Shown one piece after another: positions 1 through 7,666 of a stretch of DNA of 64,000 nt; within the stretch, counting starts at the first letter, position 1; each line of letters begins with the position of its first letter. Made by a program: the position numbers and the translations under genes. The stretch covers positions 434,001 through 498,000 of the forward strand of contig NZ_JBIGHX010000003.1 of the NCBI RefSeq assembly GCF_043555885.1, read 5' to 3'. The DNA is from Pelomonas lactea (lineage in GTDB: Bacteria > Pseudomonadota > Gammaproteobacteria > Burkholderiales > Burkholderiaceae_C). Below the pieces are notes generated by a model, which worked only from the letters and a program-made list of their open reading frames with translations, did not search any database and was not told the DNA's origin.

Positions 1-103
1 GCGCCGCTGCGCCGGCGACGCCGGCCACGCGCAGAAACAAGGTGGCCGCGCCGGTGGGCGTGAGGTCGTGGGGGGCATGCGGAGTGGTGGGAGCGTCGGC
101 CAT
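1..103 (-). CDS. Hypothetical protein, N-terminal fragment cut by window edge
   Basis: An open frame reads leftward from an ATG at 103 off the left edge. The visible 34 residues begin MADAPTTPHAPHDLTPTG and then become alanine/valine rich, which could be the start of a membrane or signal segment. The same frame is open upstream of the ATG back to an in-frame TAG near 175, but no other standard start codon is present, so the ATG at 103 is the likely start. Function is not recognisable from so short a piece. The divergent neighbour starts at 209, leaving about 105 bases for promoters. Confidence 0.4.
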   Translation of the reverse strand, partial: MADAPTTPHAPHDLTPTGAATLFLRVAGVAGAAA

Positions 104-208
104 GACCGCACTGTCGATGCCGTCGAGCTCCGGCGGCGACGGCTTGCGGCGCTTGTGGATGTCAGTTGACTCCTACAGGTAGGGCAGGGCGCTGCATACT
201 TGCTCACC

Positions 209-700
209 ATGCGAAAAATCCCGCGGCTCATCGCCCGCGTTCTAGGGATGATGGCCTTGCTCGCGGCGCTGCTGGCCATGTTGTCACCCTGGCTGCTGTA
301 CGAGATCGGGCTGAGCCGCTTCGACGCGATGCCGGCCCGGCCGGCGCAGATGGCCACGGCGGAACAGCAGGCGTGGGTGTGGAGGCTGGCGCGAGGCTCG
401 GGCATGCCGACCGTGGCTCCGATGAACCCCTATGGCTATGTGCTGCGCTTGCTGGCCGGCGATGGACGAGCCCAGCCGGGCGAGACCATCGCGTACTGGG
501 TGGCGCGAGAGCACAACTGGCGTCAGCCTTCGCGACGAAGCATGGCCTGGTGGCATCTGTCGAATGCGGCGCTGGCCATCTGGCTCACGCGCCACTGGAG
601 CGCCGAGGACATCGCGTCGGCGGCCTATGCCGCCCAGTGGCCGCGTCGCAGGCCGCTGGACGTCAGCCCGCCGCCCGCAAGCGCCTCGCCAGCTCGGTGA
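209..700 (+). CDS. Small membrane-anchored hypothetical protein (163 aa)
   Basis: The ATG at 209 gives a protein starting MRKIPRLIARVLGMM, with one strongly hydrophobic segment at about residues 8-30 (signal anchor) followed by a soluble Trp-rich domain (motifs AWVWRLARG, AYWVAREHNW, SMAWWHLSNAA, AIWLTRHWS). The Trp/His spacing and the phrase AIWLTRHWSAEDIASAAY resemble the N-terminal part of peptidoglycan glycosyltransferase-type proteins, but no catalytic motif is clear, so no function is assigned. An in-frame TTG at 200 is an alternative start. The 3' end overlaps the convergent thioredoxin-like gene by 38 bp. Confidence 0.6.
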   Translation: MRKIPRLIARVLGMMALLAALLAMLSPWLLYEIGLSRFDAMPARPAQMATAEQQAWVWRLARGSGMPTVAPMNPYGYVLRLLAGDGRAQPGETIAYWVAREHNWRQPSRRSMAWWHLSNAALAIWLTRHWSAEDIASAAYAAQWPRRRPLDVSPPPASASPAR

Positions 701-1001
701 CCTCGGGCGCCACCCGCGCCGGCGTCGCGTCCGTCAGATGGGCGCGCAGCACGCGCTTGAGCGTCTCCGGCTGCGGCGTCAGCGGGCCGGCGAAGCGCAC
801 ATGCTCGGCGTCGGCGATCAGCAGCGTCGGGAAGGTCTCGATGTCCAGGTCGCCGATCAGCTCGGCCTCGTCCTCGATGTCGATCCAGCGCACCTGCAGC
901 CCGGCCTGCGGCAGCTCGGCGCAGGCGGATTCGAAGACTTGCTGGTAGGACTCGCAGGTGCGGCACCAGGCGGCGCAGAGGCAGGCGACGTGAAGGGTCA
1001 T
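663..1001 (-). CDS. Thioredoxin-family protein
   Basis: This 112-residue protein begins MTLHVACLCAAWCRTCESY, where CRTC is a CXXC redox motif preceded by the AAW phrase of thioredoxins. It continues with the central strand VRWIDIEDEAELIGDLDIETFPTLLIAD, which contains the conserved cis-proline loop (FPTLLI). The length is about that of a single thioredoxin domain and there is no signal peptide, so it is probably a cytoplasmic thiol-disulfide protein. The ATG at 1001 is chosen because the domain starts there; an ATG at 1019 would add only six residues. It lies between a hypothetical membrane protein and tctE and is transcribed like tctE, 60 bp downstream of that gene's stop. Confidence 0.82.
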   Translation of the reverse strand: MTLHVACLCAAWCRTCESYQQVFESACAELPQAGLQVRWIDIEDEAELIGDLDIETFPTLLIADAEHVRFAGPLTPQPETLKRVLRAHLTDATPARVAPEVTELARRLRAAG

Positions 1002-1061
1002 GGGCCGGCATGGTGCCATGAGGCGCCGCCGCTCGCCGCCGCGGGGGGCACCGGGCGGCGT

Positions 1062-2483
1062 TCAGGCGTGCAGCGGCAGGTCCACGCGTGCGTCCAGCCC
1101 GACGACGCGGCCGCCGTCCACGCGGTTGCCGAGCGTGATCTGCCCGCCCAGCGAATGCACCAGGGCCTGGCAGATGGCCAGGCCCAGCCCCGAGCCCTCG
1201 CTCCCCTCGCCGACGGCGAACGGCAGGAACAGGCGTTGCTGCTGCTCGGGCGTCAGGCCCGGGCCACCGTCCGCGATCAGCAACCGCGCCGAACCGGCCT
1301 GCACCGTCAGCGCGATGGCGAGCCGGCCGCCGGCCGGCGTGTGCTGGATCGCGTTGTGCAGCAGGTTGCGCGTCAGCTCGCGCAGCGCCCATTCGTGGCT
1401 GGCGATGGGCGCAGCTTCGGTGTGGATGTCGAAGTCCAGCCGCTGCTTGGCAATCAGCGGTGCCAGGTCCAGCGCCATCGCGCGCACGATGTCGGCCCAG
1501 TCCAGCACCGGCATGTCGTCGCGCTGCTGGCGCATCTGCTCGGCACGGGCCAGCGCCAGCATCTGCGTGGCCAGCTGCGTGGCGCGGGCCACGGTGGTGT
1601 CGATCTCGGCCAGCGCCTGCTGCGGCTCCACGTCGCCCTGGCGGGCCGACTGCACCTGCACCTTCAGCACGGCCAGCGGCGTGCGCAGCTGGTGCGAGGC
1701 GTCGCGCACGAAGCGCTTCTGGTGCTCCAGCAGCCGGGCCTGGCGGTCCAGCGCGTCGTTGGTGGCGACGATGAGCGGCGCCAGCTCGGCCGGCAGGCCC
1801 GGTGCCTGCAGCGGGCTGAGGTCGTCGGCGTCACGCTCGCGCAGCGCGGCGCTGAGTTCCCGCACCGGGCGCGTTGCGCGCTGCACGACGGCCCACACGA
1901 CGACGGCGATGATGCCCAGCAGCGCCGCCTGCCGCCACAGCGTGTGCAGCAGCACCTGGCGCGCGAGGCTGCGGCGCAGCGCCAGCGTCTCGGCCACCTG
2001 GATGGTGGCCAGGCCCATGCCGGTCTGGCCCGACACCGGCTGCAGCAGCACGGCCATGCGCACCGGCTCGCCGCGGAAGGTGTCGTCGTAGAAGTCCACC
2101 AGCGCCGGGTAGGCGCCCTGGTCGGGCAGCTTGCCCTGCCAGGCGGGCAGGTCGTCGTAGCCCGACACCATCTCGCCCTTGAAGCCCAGCACGCGGAAGT
2201 ACAGCCGGCTGCGGCTGTCGGTCTCGAAGGCCTCCAGTGCGGCGTAGGGCACGGCGGCCACCAGCCGCGCCTGCTCGCCGCTGCCGTCCACGCCCAGCAG
2301 CTCGCCGATGGCCTTGGCCGAGGCCAGCAGCGTGCGGTCGTAGGCGGTGTCCACCGCGCGCAGCGTGTCGCGGTACAGGCTCACGGTGTTGATGGCCACG
2401 ATGAGGCCCACCGGCAGCAGGATGCCCCACAGCAGCCGGGCGCGCATGGACAGGCCGGCCAGGCGCTGGCGCAGCTCAGTCAT
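1062..2483 (-). CDS. tctE: Sensor histidine kinase TctE
   Basis: This 473-residue sensor kinase has TM1 at about residues 15-37, a periplasmic sensor of about 125 residues, TM2 near 185-205, a HAMP-like linker, an H-box around residue 250 (DASHQLRTPLAVLK), an N-box (NLLHNAIQHTP) and G-boxes (DGGPGL, GSGLGLAIC). The layout and the sensor (VSLYRDTLRAVDTAYDRTLL) match TctE-type kinases. Its start overlaps the tctD stop by 8 bp, so the two are translationally coupled. Position, divergent from a porin and tctCBA, is the classic arrangement in which TctE senses tricarboxylates and activates TctD. The ligand is inferred from family and context only. Confidence 0.9.
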   Translation of the reverse strand: MTELRQRLAGLSMRARLLWGILLPVGLIVAINTVSLYRDTLRAVDTAYDRTLLASAKAIGELLGVDGSGEQARLVAAVPYAALEAFETDSRSRLYFRVLGFKGEMVSGYDDLPAWQGKLPDQGAYPALVDFYDDTFRGEPVRMAVLLQPVSGQTGMGLATIQVAETLALRRSLARQVLLHTLWRQAALLGIIAVVVWAVVQRATRPVRELSAALRERDADDLSPLQAPGLPAELAPLIVATNDALDRQARLLEHQKRFVRDASHQLRTPLAVLKVQVQSARQGDVEPQQALAEIDTTVARATQLATQMLALARAEQMRQQRDDMPVLDWADIVRAMALDLAPLIAKQRLDFDIHTEAAPIASHEWALRELTRNLLHNAIQHTPAGGRLAIALTVQAGSARLLIADGGPGLTPEQQQRLFLPFAVGEGSEGSGLGLAICQALVHSLGGQITLGNRVDGGRVVGLDARVDLPLHA

Positions 2484-3159
2484 CGGGCTGCAGCAGATAG
2501 CCCAGGCCGCGCAGCGTGACGAGCTTGGCCCCGGTTGCAGCCAGCCGCTTGCGCAGCCGGTACGCGACCACCTCGATGGCATCGGGCTGCGCATCGGCGG
2601 CGTCGGCAAACACCAGCTCGAACAGCCGGTCCTTGGCCACCGCCTGACCCGGCCGCACGAGCAGCGCGCGCAGCAGCGCCGCCTCGCGCGGTGGCAGGTC
2701 CAGCGGCTGGCCGTGGTGGTAGACGGCGCCGCTGTCGGCGTCCGCGCGCAGCCCGCAGAAGCTGGGCGCCTCGGCGGCGCGGAAGCCCTCGCTCGCCTGG
2801 CCCTGGCGGCGCACCAGCGCGCGGATGCGGGCCTCCAGCTCGTCCAGGTCGAAGGGCTTGGGCAGGTAGTCATCGGCGCCGGTGTTCAGGCCCAGGATCT
2901 TGTCGCCCAGCGTGCCGCGGGCCGTGATGATGATGACGGGCGTCGTCAACCCCTCGGCGCGCGCCTGGGCCAGCACCTCCAGGCCGTCCAGGCCGGGCAT
3001 GGACAGGTCCAGCAGCACCACGTCGGGCACAGCCGCGTGCCAGCGGCCCAAGGCCTTGGCGCCGTCGTCGCAGATGGCGACCTTGAAGCCGCGCCGCTCG
3101 AAGGAGCGCTGCAGCGTGGTCTGCATCGCGGCGTTGTCTTCGATGACCAGCAACTTCAT
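2476..3159 (-). CDS. tctD: OmpR-family response regulator TctD
   Basis: The protein has 227 residues. The receiver domain (residues 1-120) carries the acidic pair in VIEDN, the phosphoacceptor D51 (VVLLDLSMPG), the T in ITARG and the lysine in YLPKPF. A C-terminal winged helix (about 130-225) ends LVTLRGLGYLLQPDD, which identifies an OmpR/PhoB-type DNA-binding protein. The ATG at 3159 is chosen because MKLLVIEDN is the canonical start. It is co-transcribed with tctE (8-bp overlap) and faces the porin gene across a 127-bp divergent spacer that probably holds its operator. Role inferred: activation of the porin-tctCBA operon. Confidence 0.9.
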   Translation of the reverse strand: MKLLVIEDNAAMQTTLQRSFERRGFKVAICDDGAKALGRWHAAVPDVVLLDLSMPGLDGLEVLAQARAEGLTTPVIIITARGTLGDKILGLNTGADDYLPKPFDLDELEARIRALVRRQGQASEGFRAAEAPSFCGLRADADSGAVYHHGQPLDLPPREAALLRALLVRPGQAVAKDRLFELVFADAADAQPDAIEVVAYRLRKRLAATGAKLVTLRGLGYLLQPDD

Positions 3160-3286
3160 GGGGCGGCAGGCTAGCACCGGGGTAGCCCTGCCCCGGAGTT
3201 GAGGTTTACCCCGACGCGTTGGACAGCGGAATGACAGCCTGGCTGCCCAGCATGAAAGGCCCATAAGTCATAAACAGGAGACAACC
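3160..3286. promoter_or_regulatory. Divergent promoter region tctD / porin
   Basis: This 127-bp spacer separates the start codons of tctD (minus) and the porin gene (plus). It must hold both promoters and, by family logic, the TctD site. The only element I can place with confidence is the purine-rich ribosome site AGGAGACAACC directly before the porin ATG; the same AGGAGACAACC string precedes tctC. I see no convincing -35/-10 pair. Confidence 0.5.
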
Positions 3287-4306
3287 ATGAACTTCCAAGC
3301 CAAGGCGCTCGCCGCCGCGTTGCTGGCGGGCACCGCCACGCTGGCCGCAGCCCAGGCCTCCAGCGTCACCATCTTCGGCGTGCTGGACGTCGGCGTGCAG
3401 CGCATCAAGAACGGCAGCAAGACGCTGAACCTGGAGAGCATCGACGGCCTGCAGACCAGCCGCATCGGCTTTCGCGGCCAGGAGAACCTGGGCGATGGGC
3501 TGACGGCCAGCTTCCACCTGGAAGGCGCCATCGGCCCCGACGTCGGCTCAGGCGGCGACTGGCGCCGCCGCGCGACGGTCAGCCTCGCGAGCAAGGATGC
3601 CGGCGAGCTGCGCCTGGGCCGCGACTACACGCCGACCTTCTGGAACATCAGCAAGTTCAACGCCTTCGGCACCAACGGCGTGGGCGCGGCCAGCAACCTG
3701 GTCTACGGCTTCGACGGCGCCTCCAGCACGGCCAAGACGGTGATCCGTTCCGACAACTCGGTGGGCTACTTCCTGCCCGACGGGCTGGGCGGCGCTTACG
3801 GCCAGGCCATGGTGGCGGCGGGCGAGGGCAGCACGGGCCGCTACGTCGGCGCGCGCCTGGGCTGGGCCGGCAACGGGCTGGACGTGGCACTGGGCGTGTC
3901 GGAGACCACCAACACTGCGGCGGGCGACAAGTTCAAGGTCGTCAACCTGGGCGGCAGCTACACGCTCGGCGCGCTCAAGCTGCTGGGCCTCGTCCACAAC
4001 AGCAAGCAGACGACGCGCGAGCAGAAGAACGTCGTCATCGGCGCGCACTACGCGGTGGGCAGCGGCATCGTCCGCGCCAGCTTCGTCAACGCGCATTCGC
4101 GCAACAGCGCCAATGGCGAGGACTACACGGGCAAGATGTTCGCGCTGGGCTATGTGCACAACCTGTCCAAGCGCACGTCGCTCTACACGACGTTCTCGCA
4201 GGTCAACAATAGCAAGACGGGCCGCTTCCTGATCCCCGGTGGGTCGGCGATTGCCTTGGGTGACGACTCGCGCGGCATCGAGGCCGGCATCTATCACTCG
4301 TTCTGA
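3287..4306 (+). CDS. Gram-negative trimeric porin (outer membrane)
   Basis: This 339-residue protein has a signal peptide of about 20-22 residues ending in AAAQA. The mature sequence opens SSVTIFGVLDVGVQRI, includes the typical SRIGFRGQENLGDGL and GELRLGRDYTPTFWN blocks, and ends EAGIYHSF with the C-terminal Phe recognised by the BAM complex. This is the Burkholderiales/Neisseria general-porin family of 16-stranded barrels. Being first in the tct transcript, it probably lets citrate-type anions cross the outer membrane, much as OpdH accompanies tctCBA in Pseudomonas (known association; here inferred). A strong AGGAG ribosome site precedes the ATG. Confidence 0.93.
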   Translation: MNFQAKALAAALLAGTATLAAAQASSVTIFGVLDVGVQRIKNGSKTLNLESIDGLQTSRIGFRGQENLGDGLTASFHLEGAIGPDVGSGGDWRRRATVSLASKDAGELRLGRDYTPTFWNISKFNAFGTNGVGAASNLVYGFDGASSTAKTVIRSDNSVGYFLPDGLGGAYGQAMVAAGEGSTGRYVGARLGWAGNGLDVALGVSETTNTAAGDKFKVVNLGGSYTLGALKLLGLVHNSKQTTREQKNVVIGAHYAVGSGIVRASFVNAHSRNSANGEDYTGKMFALGYVHNLSKRTSLYTTFSQVNNSKTGRFLIPGGSAIALGDDSRGIEAGIYHSF

Positions 4307-4310
4307 CAGG

Positions 4311-4427
4311 CCCCTCGTCCAAGGAGTACCTTGGCCGGTCCCCCGAGGGGACGGCGATGCTTGCGGCTTCGAGCCGCAAGCACATCGCCAGACCGGGCCG
4401 GCTTGGGAGCGGCCCGGCGCTCGGCCC
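4311..4427 (+). repeat. Structured intercistronic element A (porin-tctC gap)
   Basis: The element starts four bases after the porin stop codon. Read on the plus strand it has a closing stem CCCCTCG (4311-4317)/CGAGGGG (4344-4350) enclosing the hairpin CCAAGG-AGTA-CCTTGG (4319-4334). A long hairpin follows, GGCGATG+CTTGCGGCT / AGCCGCAAG+CATCGCC (4353-4389, two-base CA bulge), then a third hairpin CCGGGCCG/CGGCCCGG (4393-4417). The 3' half recurs after tctC (element B) with a changed but still paired stem. There is no T-tract, so it is not a standard terminator; mRNA stabilisation or processing is the simplest role. Confidence 0.8.
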
Positions 4428-4460
4428 GCGAGTTCACTGATGACGTCAAAGGAGACAACC

Positions 4461-5423
4461 ATGCGTCGCGACACCTTCCTCAAGTCCCTGGCGGCGCTGG
4501 CTGCCACCGGCGCGCTGCCGCTGAGTGCCAGCGCGGCCGGCGTGCCCATGAAGATGATGATCCCCGCCAACCCCGGCGGCGGCTGGGACACCACGGGCCG
4601 TGCGCTCGGCAAGGCACTGCAGGACGCGGGCGTCGCGTCGTCCGTGCAGTTCGAGAACAAGGGCGGTGCCGCCGGTGCGCTGGGGCTGGCCCAGTTCGTC
4701 AACGCCAGCAAGGGCGACCCGCACGCGCTGCTGGTGATGGGTGCCGTCATGCTGGGCGGCATCATCACCGGCAAGCCGCCGGTGAGCCTGTCGCAGGCCA
4801 CGCCCATCGCCCGCCTCATCAGCGAGTACAACGTGTTCGTCGTCCACGCGGCGTCGCCGCTGAAGACGATGAAGGACGTCATCGAGCAGCTGAAGAAGGA
4901 CCCCGGCAGCGTCAAGTGGGGCGGCGGCTCGCGCGGCGCCACCGAGCATGTGGCGGCGGCCATGATCGCGCGCGACGTCGGCGTGGATGCGGCCAAGATC
5001 AACTACGTGCCGTTCCGCGGCGGCGGCGAGGCGACGGCGGCCATCCTGGGCGGCAACGTCACCATCGGCGGCAGCGGCTTCAGCGAGTTCCAGCCGTATC
5101 TCGAAAGCGGCAAGATGCGCGCGCTGGCGGTCACGTCGCCGGAGCGCCTGAAGGGCGTGAACGCGCCGACGCTGAAGGAGCTGGGCATCAGCGTCGAGAT
5201 CGGCAACTGGCGCGGCGTGTATGCGCCGCCGGGCATCACGCCCGAGCAGCGCAAGGCGCTGACCGACCTCGTCGTGGCGGCCACCAAGAGCAAGAGCTGG
5301 GCCGAGTCCATCGACAAGAACGGTTGGACACCGGCACTGCTGGCCGGCCCCGAGTTCGATGCCTTCGTCGACCGCGAGTTCGCGACGCTGCGCGCCATCA
5401 TGGTGAAGAGCGGAATGATTTGA
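4461..5423 (+). CDS. tctC: Tricarboxylate-binding periplasmic protein TctC
   Basis: The 320-residue protein has an N-terminal export signal (MRRDTFLKSLAALAATGALP... to about residue 26). The mature protein is of the tripartite tricarboxylate transporter receptor family: MMIPANPGGGWDTTGRALG, the EHVAAAMIARDVG segment, and the VPFRGGGEATAAILGGNV ligand loop are all typical. It binds the substrate in the periplasm and delivers it to TctA/TctB. The ATG at 4461 follows AGGAGACAACC at ideal spacing; frames open further upstream run through element A and are not coding. It is the second gene of the porin-tctCBA transcript. Confidence 0.93.
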   Translation: MRRDTFLKSLAALAATGALPLSASAAGVPMKMMIPANPGGGWDTTGRALGKALQDAGVASSVQFENKGGAAGALGLAQFVNASKGDPHALLVMGAVMLGGIITGKPPVSLSQATPIARLISEYNVFVVHAASPLKTMKDVIEQLKKDPGSVKWGGGSRGATEHVAAAMIARDVGVDAAKINYVPFRGGGEATAAILGGNVTIGGSGFSEFQPYLESGKMRALAVTSPERLKGVNAPTLKELGISVEIGNWRGVYAPPGITPEQRKALTDLVVAATKSKSWAESIDKNGWTPALLAGPEFDAFVDREFATLRAIMVKSGMI

Positions 5424-5425
5424 AG

Positions 5426-5632
5426 CCCCTCGCCTGGCCCCGCCGCGCTGAACGCGGGCGGGTCCAGTCGGGACCGCGCTGCGGCCTGGGCCGCAGCGCT
5501 TCGGCAGGCACATTGAGCCCACTGGGCTCAATGTGTCCGGCCTCAGCCCCCGAGGGGACGGCGATGCTTGGCGGATCGACCGCCAAGCACATCGCCAGAC
5601 GGGCCGGCTTGGGGCGGCCCGGCGCTCGGCCC
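5426..5632 (+). repeat. Structured intercistronic element B (tctC-tctB gap)
   Basis: The element begins two bases after the tctC stop. It has the same closing stem as element A, CCCCTCG (5426-5432)/CGAGGGG (5551-5557), but with a longer insert holding two extra near-perfect palindromes: GCGCTGCGGCC/GGCCGCAGCGC (5476-5499) and CACATTGAGCCC-ACT-GGGCTCAATGTG (5509-5535). The shared 3' module follows: GGCGATG+CTTGGCGG / CCGCCAAG+CATCGCC (5560-5596, same CA bulge) and CGGGCCG/CGGCCCG (5600-5621). Compared with element A, the inner bases of the long stem differ on both sides so that pairing is kept. Confidence 0.8.
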
Positions 5633-5655
5633 AATACAAACACGGAGGCGGCTCC

Positions 5656-6168
5656 ATGAGCAGCGTGAATCCTTCCACCGCCAGCCAGACGCTTGTCGGC
5701 CTTGGCGTCCTCATCGTCGGCGCCGTCATGGCGTTCGGCGCCACGTTCATCCCGTCCGATGCCGGCTATGCCGGCGTGGGGCCCAACGCGCTGCCGTGGC
5801 TGGTGTCCGTGGTGCTGATGCTGTGCGGCGGTTGGCTGGTGTGGGAGGCGCGCACGGGCGGCTATCGCGAGATGGAGGCGCCGTCCGGCGCCGAACGCGG
5901 CGACTGGCGCGCCGTGGCGTGGGTGGTGGGCGGCGTCGTCGCCAACGCCAGCCTCATCACGACGATAGGCTTCATCCTGGCCTGCGGCCTGTGCTTTGCG
6001 CTGGCCGTGCGCGGGCTGCGCATGGCCGAGGGCAAGCCGGGTGGTGCCGCGAAGCAGAGCGCCATCGACCTGCTGACCGGCGTGGCCATCGCGGCGCCGG
6101 TGTTCTGGATGTTCAGCAAGCTGCTGGCCATCAACCTGCCGGGCCTGACGGCCAGCGGCTGGCTGTGA
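5656..6168 (+). CDS. tctB: Tricarboxylate transporter small membrane subunit TctB
   Basis: The 170-residue protein has four predicted membrane helices (about residues 10-32, 42-60, 82-112, 130-152). Size, topology and position between tctC and tctA match TctB, the small integral-membrane subunit. The phrase YAGVGPNALPWLV after the first helix is characteristic. The ATG at 5656 follows a GGAGG-like site (GGAGGCGGCTCC). The gene is separated from tctA by only 13 bp, so those two are tightly coupled, whereas tctC is separated from tctB by 232 bp of hairpin element. Confidence 0.9.
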   Translation: MSSVNPSTASQTLVGLGVLIVGAVMAFGATFIPSDAGYAGVGPNALPWLVSVVLMLCGGWLVWEARTGGYREMEAPSGAERGDWRAVAWVVGGVVANASLITTIGFILACGLCFALAVRGLRMAEGKPGGAAKQSAIDLLTGVAIAAPVFWMFSKLLAINLPGLTASGWL

Positions 6169-6181
6169 GGAGCGGCCGATC

Positions 6182-7666
6182 ATGATGGATCTCTGGAACC
6201 AGCTGATGGGCGGCTTTGCCGCCGCCGGCACGCCCATCAATCTGCTGTGGGCCTTCCTCGGCTGCGTCATCGGCACCGGCATCGGCGTGCTGCCGGGCCT
6301 GGGCCCGGCCGTGACGGTGGCCATGCTGCTGCCGATCACGTCGCAGGTCGAGCCGACCGCGTCGATGATCTTCTTCGCCGGCATCTACTACGGCGCAATG
6401 TACGGCGGCTCCACCACCTCCATCCTGCTCAACACGCCCGGTGAAACCGGCACGATGGTGACGGCGCTGGAGGGCTTCAAGATGGCCAAGAGCGGCCGCG
6501 CCGGCGCGGCGCTGGCCACGGCGGCCATCGGCTCGTTCGTCGCCGGCACGGTGGCAACGGTGCTGGTCACGCTGTTCGCGCCGGTCGTGGCGGACTTCGC
6601 CGTCACGCTGGGCCCGCCGGAGTACTTCCTGCTGATGCTGCTGGCGTTCACGACCGTCAGCGCCGTGCTGGGCAAGAGCACGTTGCGCGGCATGACGGCG
6701 CTGTTCATCGGCCTGGCCCTGGGCCTCATCGGGCTGGACCAGATCACGGCCCAAGTGCGCTACACGGGCGGCGTGCCCGAGTTCATGGACGGCATCGAGA
6801 CCGTGCTGGTGGCCGTGGGCCTGTTTGCCGTCGGCGAGACGCTCTACATGGCGCTGTACGAGGGGCGCAGCAAGTCCGAGATCAACAAGCTCAGCAGCGT
6901 GCACATGACGAAGACGGAGTGGAAGCGCTCCATCCCGGCCTGGCTGCGCGGCACGGTCATCGGCTTCCCGTTCGGCACCATCCCGGCCGGCGGCTCGGAG
7001 ATCCCCACCTTCCTCAGCTACGCCACCGAGCGCAAGCTCAGCGACCACAAGCACGAGTTCGGCACGACCGGCGCCATCGAAGGCGTGGCCGGCCCCGAGG
7101 CGGCCAACAACGCGGCCGTGACGGCCACGCTGGTGCCGCTGCTCACGCTGGGCATCCCGACGTCGGTGACGGCGGCCATCCTGCTGAGCGCGCTGCAGAA
7201 CTACGGCATCCAGGCGGGCCCGCAGCTGTTCACCACGTCGTCGGCGCTGGTGTGGGCGCTGATCGCGTCGCTGTACATCGGCAACGTGATGCTGCTGGTG
7301 CTGAACCTGCCGCTGGTGGGCCTGTGGGTGAAGCTGCTGAAGATCCCCAAGCCGCAGCTGTACGCGGGCATCCTGATCTTCGCGACCGTGGGCGTGTACG
7401 GCATGCGCCAGAGCGCGTTCGACCTGTTCCTGATGCTGGGCCTGGGGCTGGTGGGCGTCGTCATGCGGCGCTTCGACTTCCCGACCGCGCCGGTGGTCGT
7501 CGGCATGATCCTCGGCCCCCTGGCCGAAGCCCAGGGCCGCAACGCGCTGTCCATCGGCAGCGGCAGCTGGAGCGTGTTCATCGAGCGGCCGCTGTCGCAG
7601 GGCCTGCTGGTGCTGCTGGCCGCGGTGCTGGTGGTGCCGCGGGTGTGGAAGCTGATGCGGCGTTAG
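6182..7666 (+). CDS. tctA: Tricarboxylate transporter large permease TctA
   Basis: This 494-residue polytopic permease has about 11-12 membrane helices. Diagnostic motifs are GIGVLPGLGPAVTVAMLLP near residue 35, YYGAMYGGSTTSILLNTPGE near 65-85, FGTIPAGGSEIPTFLSYATE near 265 and GVAGPEAANNAAVTATLVPL near 300. The duplicated GLGP/GGSE-type signature is the hallmark of TctA, which carries the transport pathway and uses the ion gradient. Two adjacent ATGs (6182, 6185) are possible. Its TAG stop at 7664-7666 is also the first three bases of the large inverted repeat that separates it from the convergent ssuB. Confidence 0.94.
   Translation: MMDLWNQLMGGFAAAGTPINLLWAFLGCVIGTGIGVLPGLGPAVTVAMLLPITSQVEPTASMIFFAGIYYGAMYGGSTTSILLNTPGETGTMVTALEGFKMAKSGRAGAALATAAIGSFVAGTVATVLVTLFAPVVADFAVTLGPPEYFLLMLLAFTTVSAVLGKSTLRGMTALFIGLALGLIGLDQITAQVRYTGGVPEFMDGIETVLVAVGLFAVGETLYMALYEGRSKSEINKLSSVHMTKTEWKRSIPAWLRGTVIGFPFGTIPAGGSEIPTFLSYATERKLSDHKHEFGTTGAIEGVAGPEAANNAAVTATLVPLLTLGIPTSVTAAILLSALQNYGIQAGPQLFTTSSALVWALIASLYIGNVMLLVLNLPLVGLWVKLLKIPKPQLYAGILIFATVGVYGMRQSAFDLFLMLGLGLVGVVMRRFDFPTAPVVVGMILGPLAEAQGRNALSIGSGSWSVFIERPLSQGLLVLLAAVLVVPRVWKLMRR

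Noticed and set aside
432..2519. Plus-strand frame of 695 codons opposite the thioredoxin and tctE genes
   Set aside because: Low-complexity antisense shadow; the minus strand encodes a complete histidine kinase.
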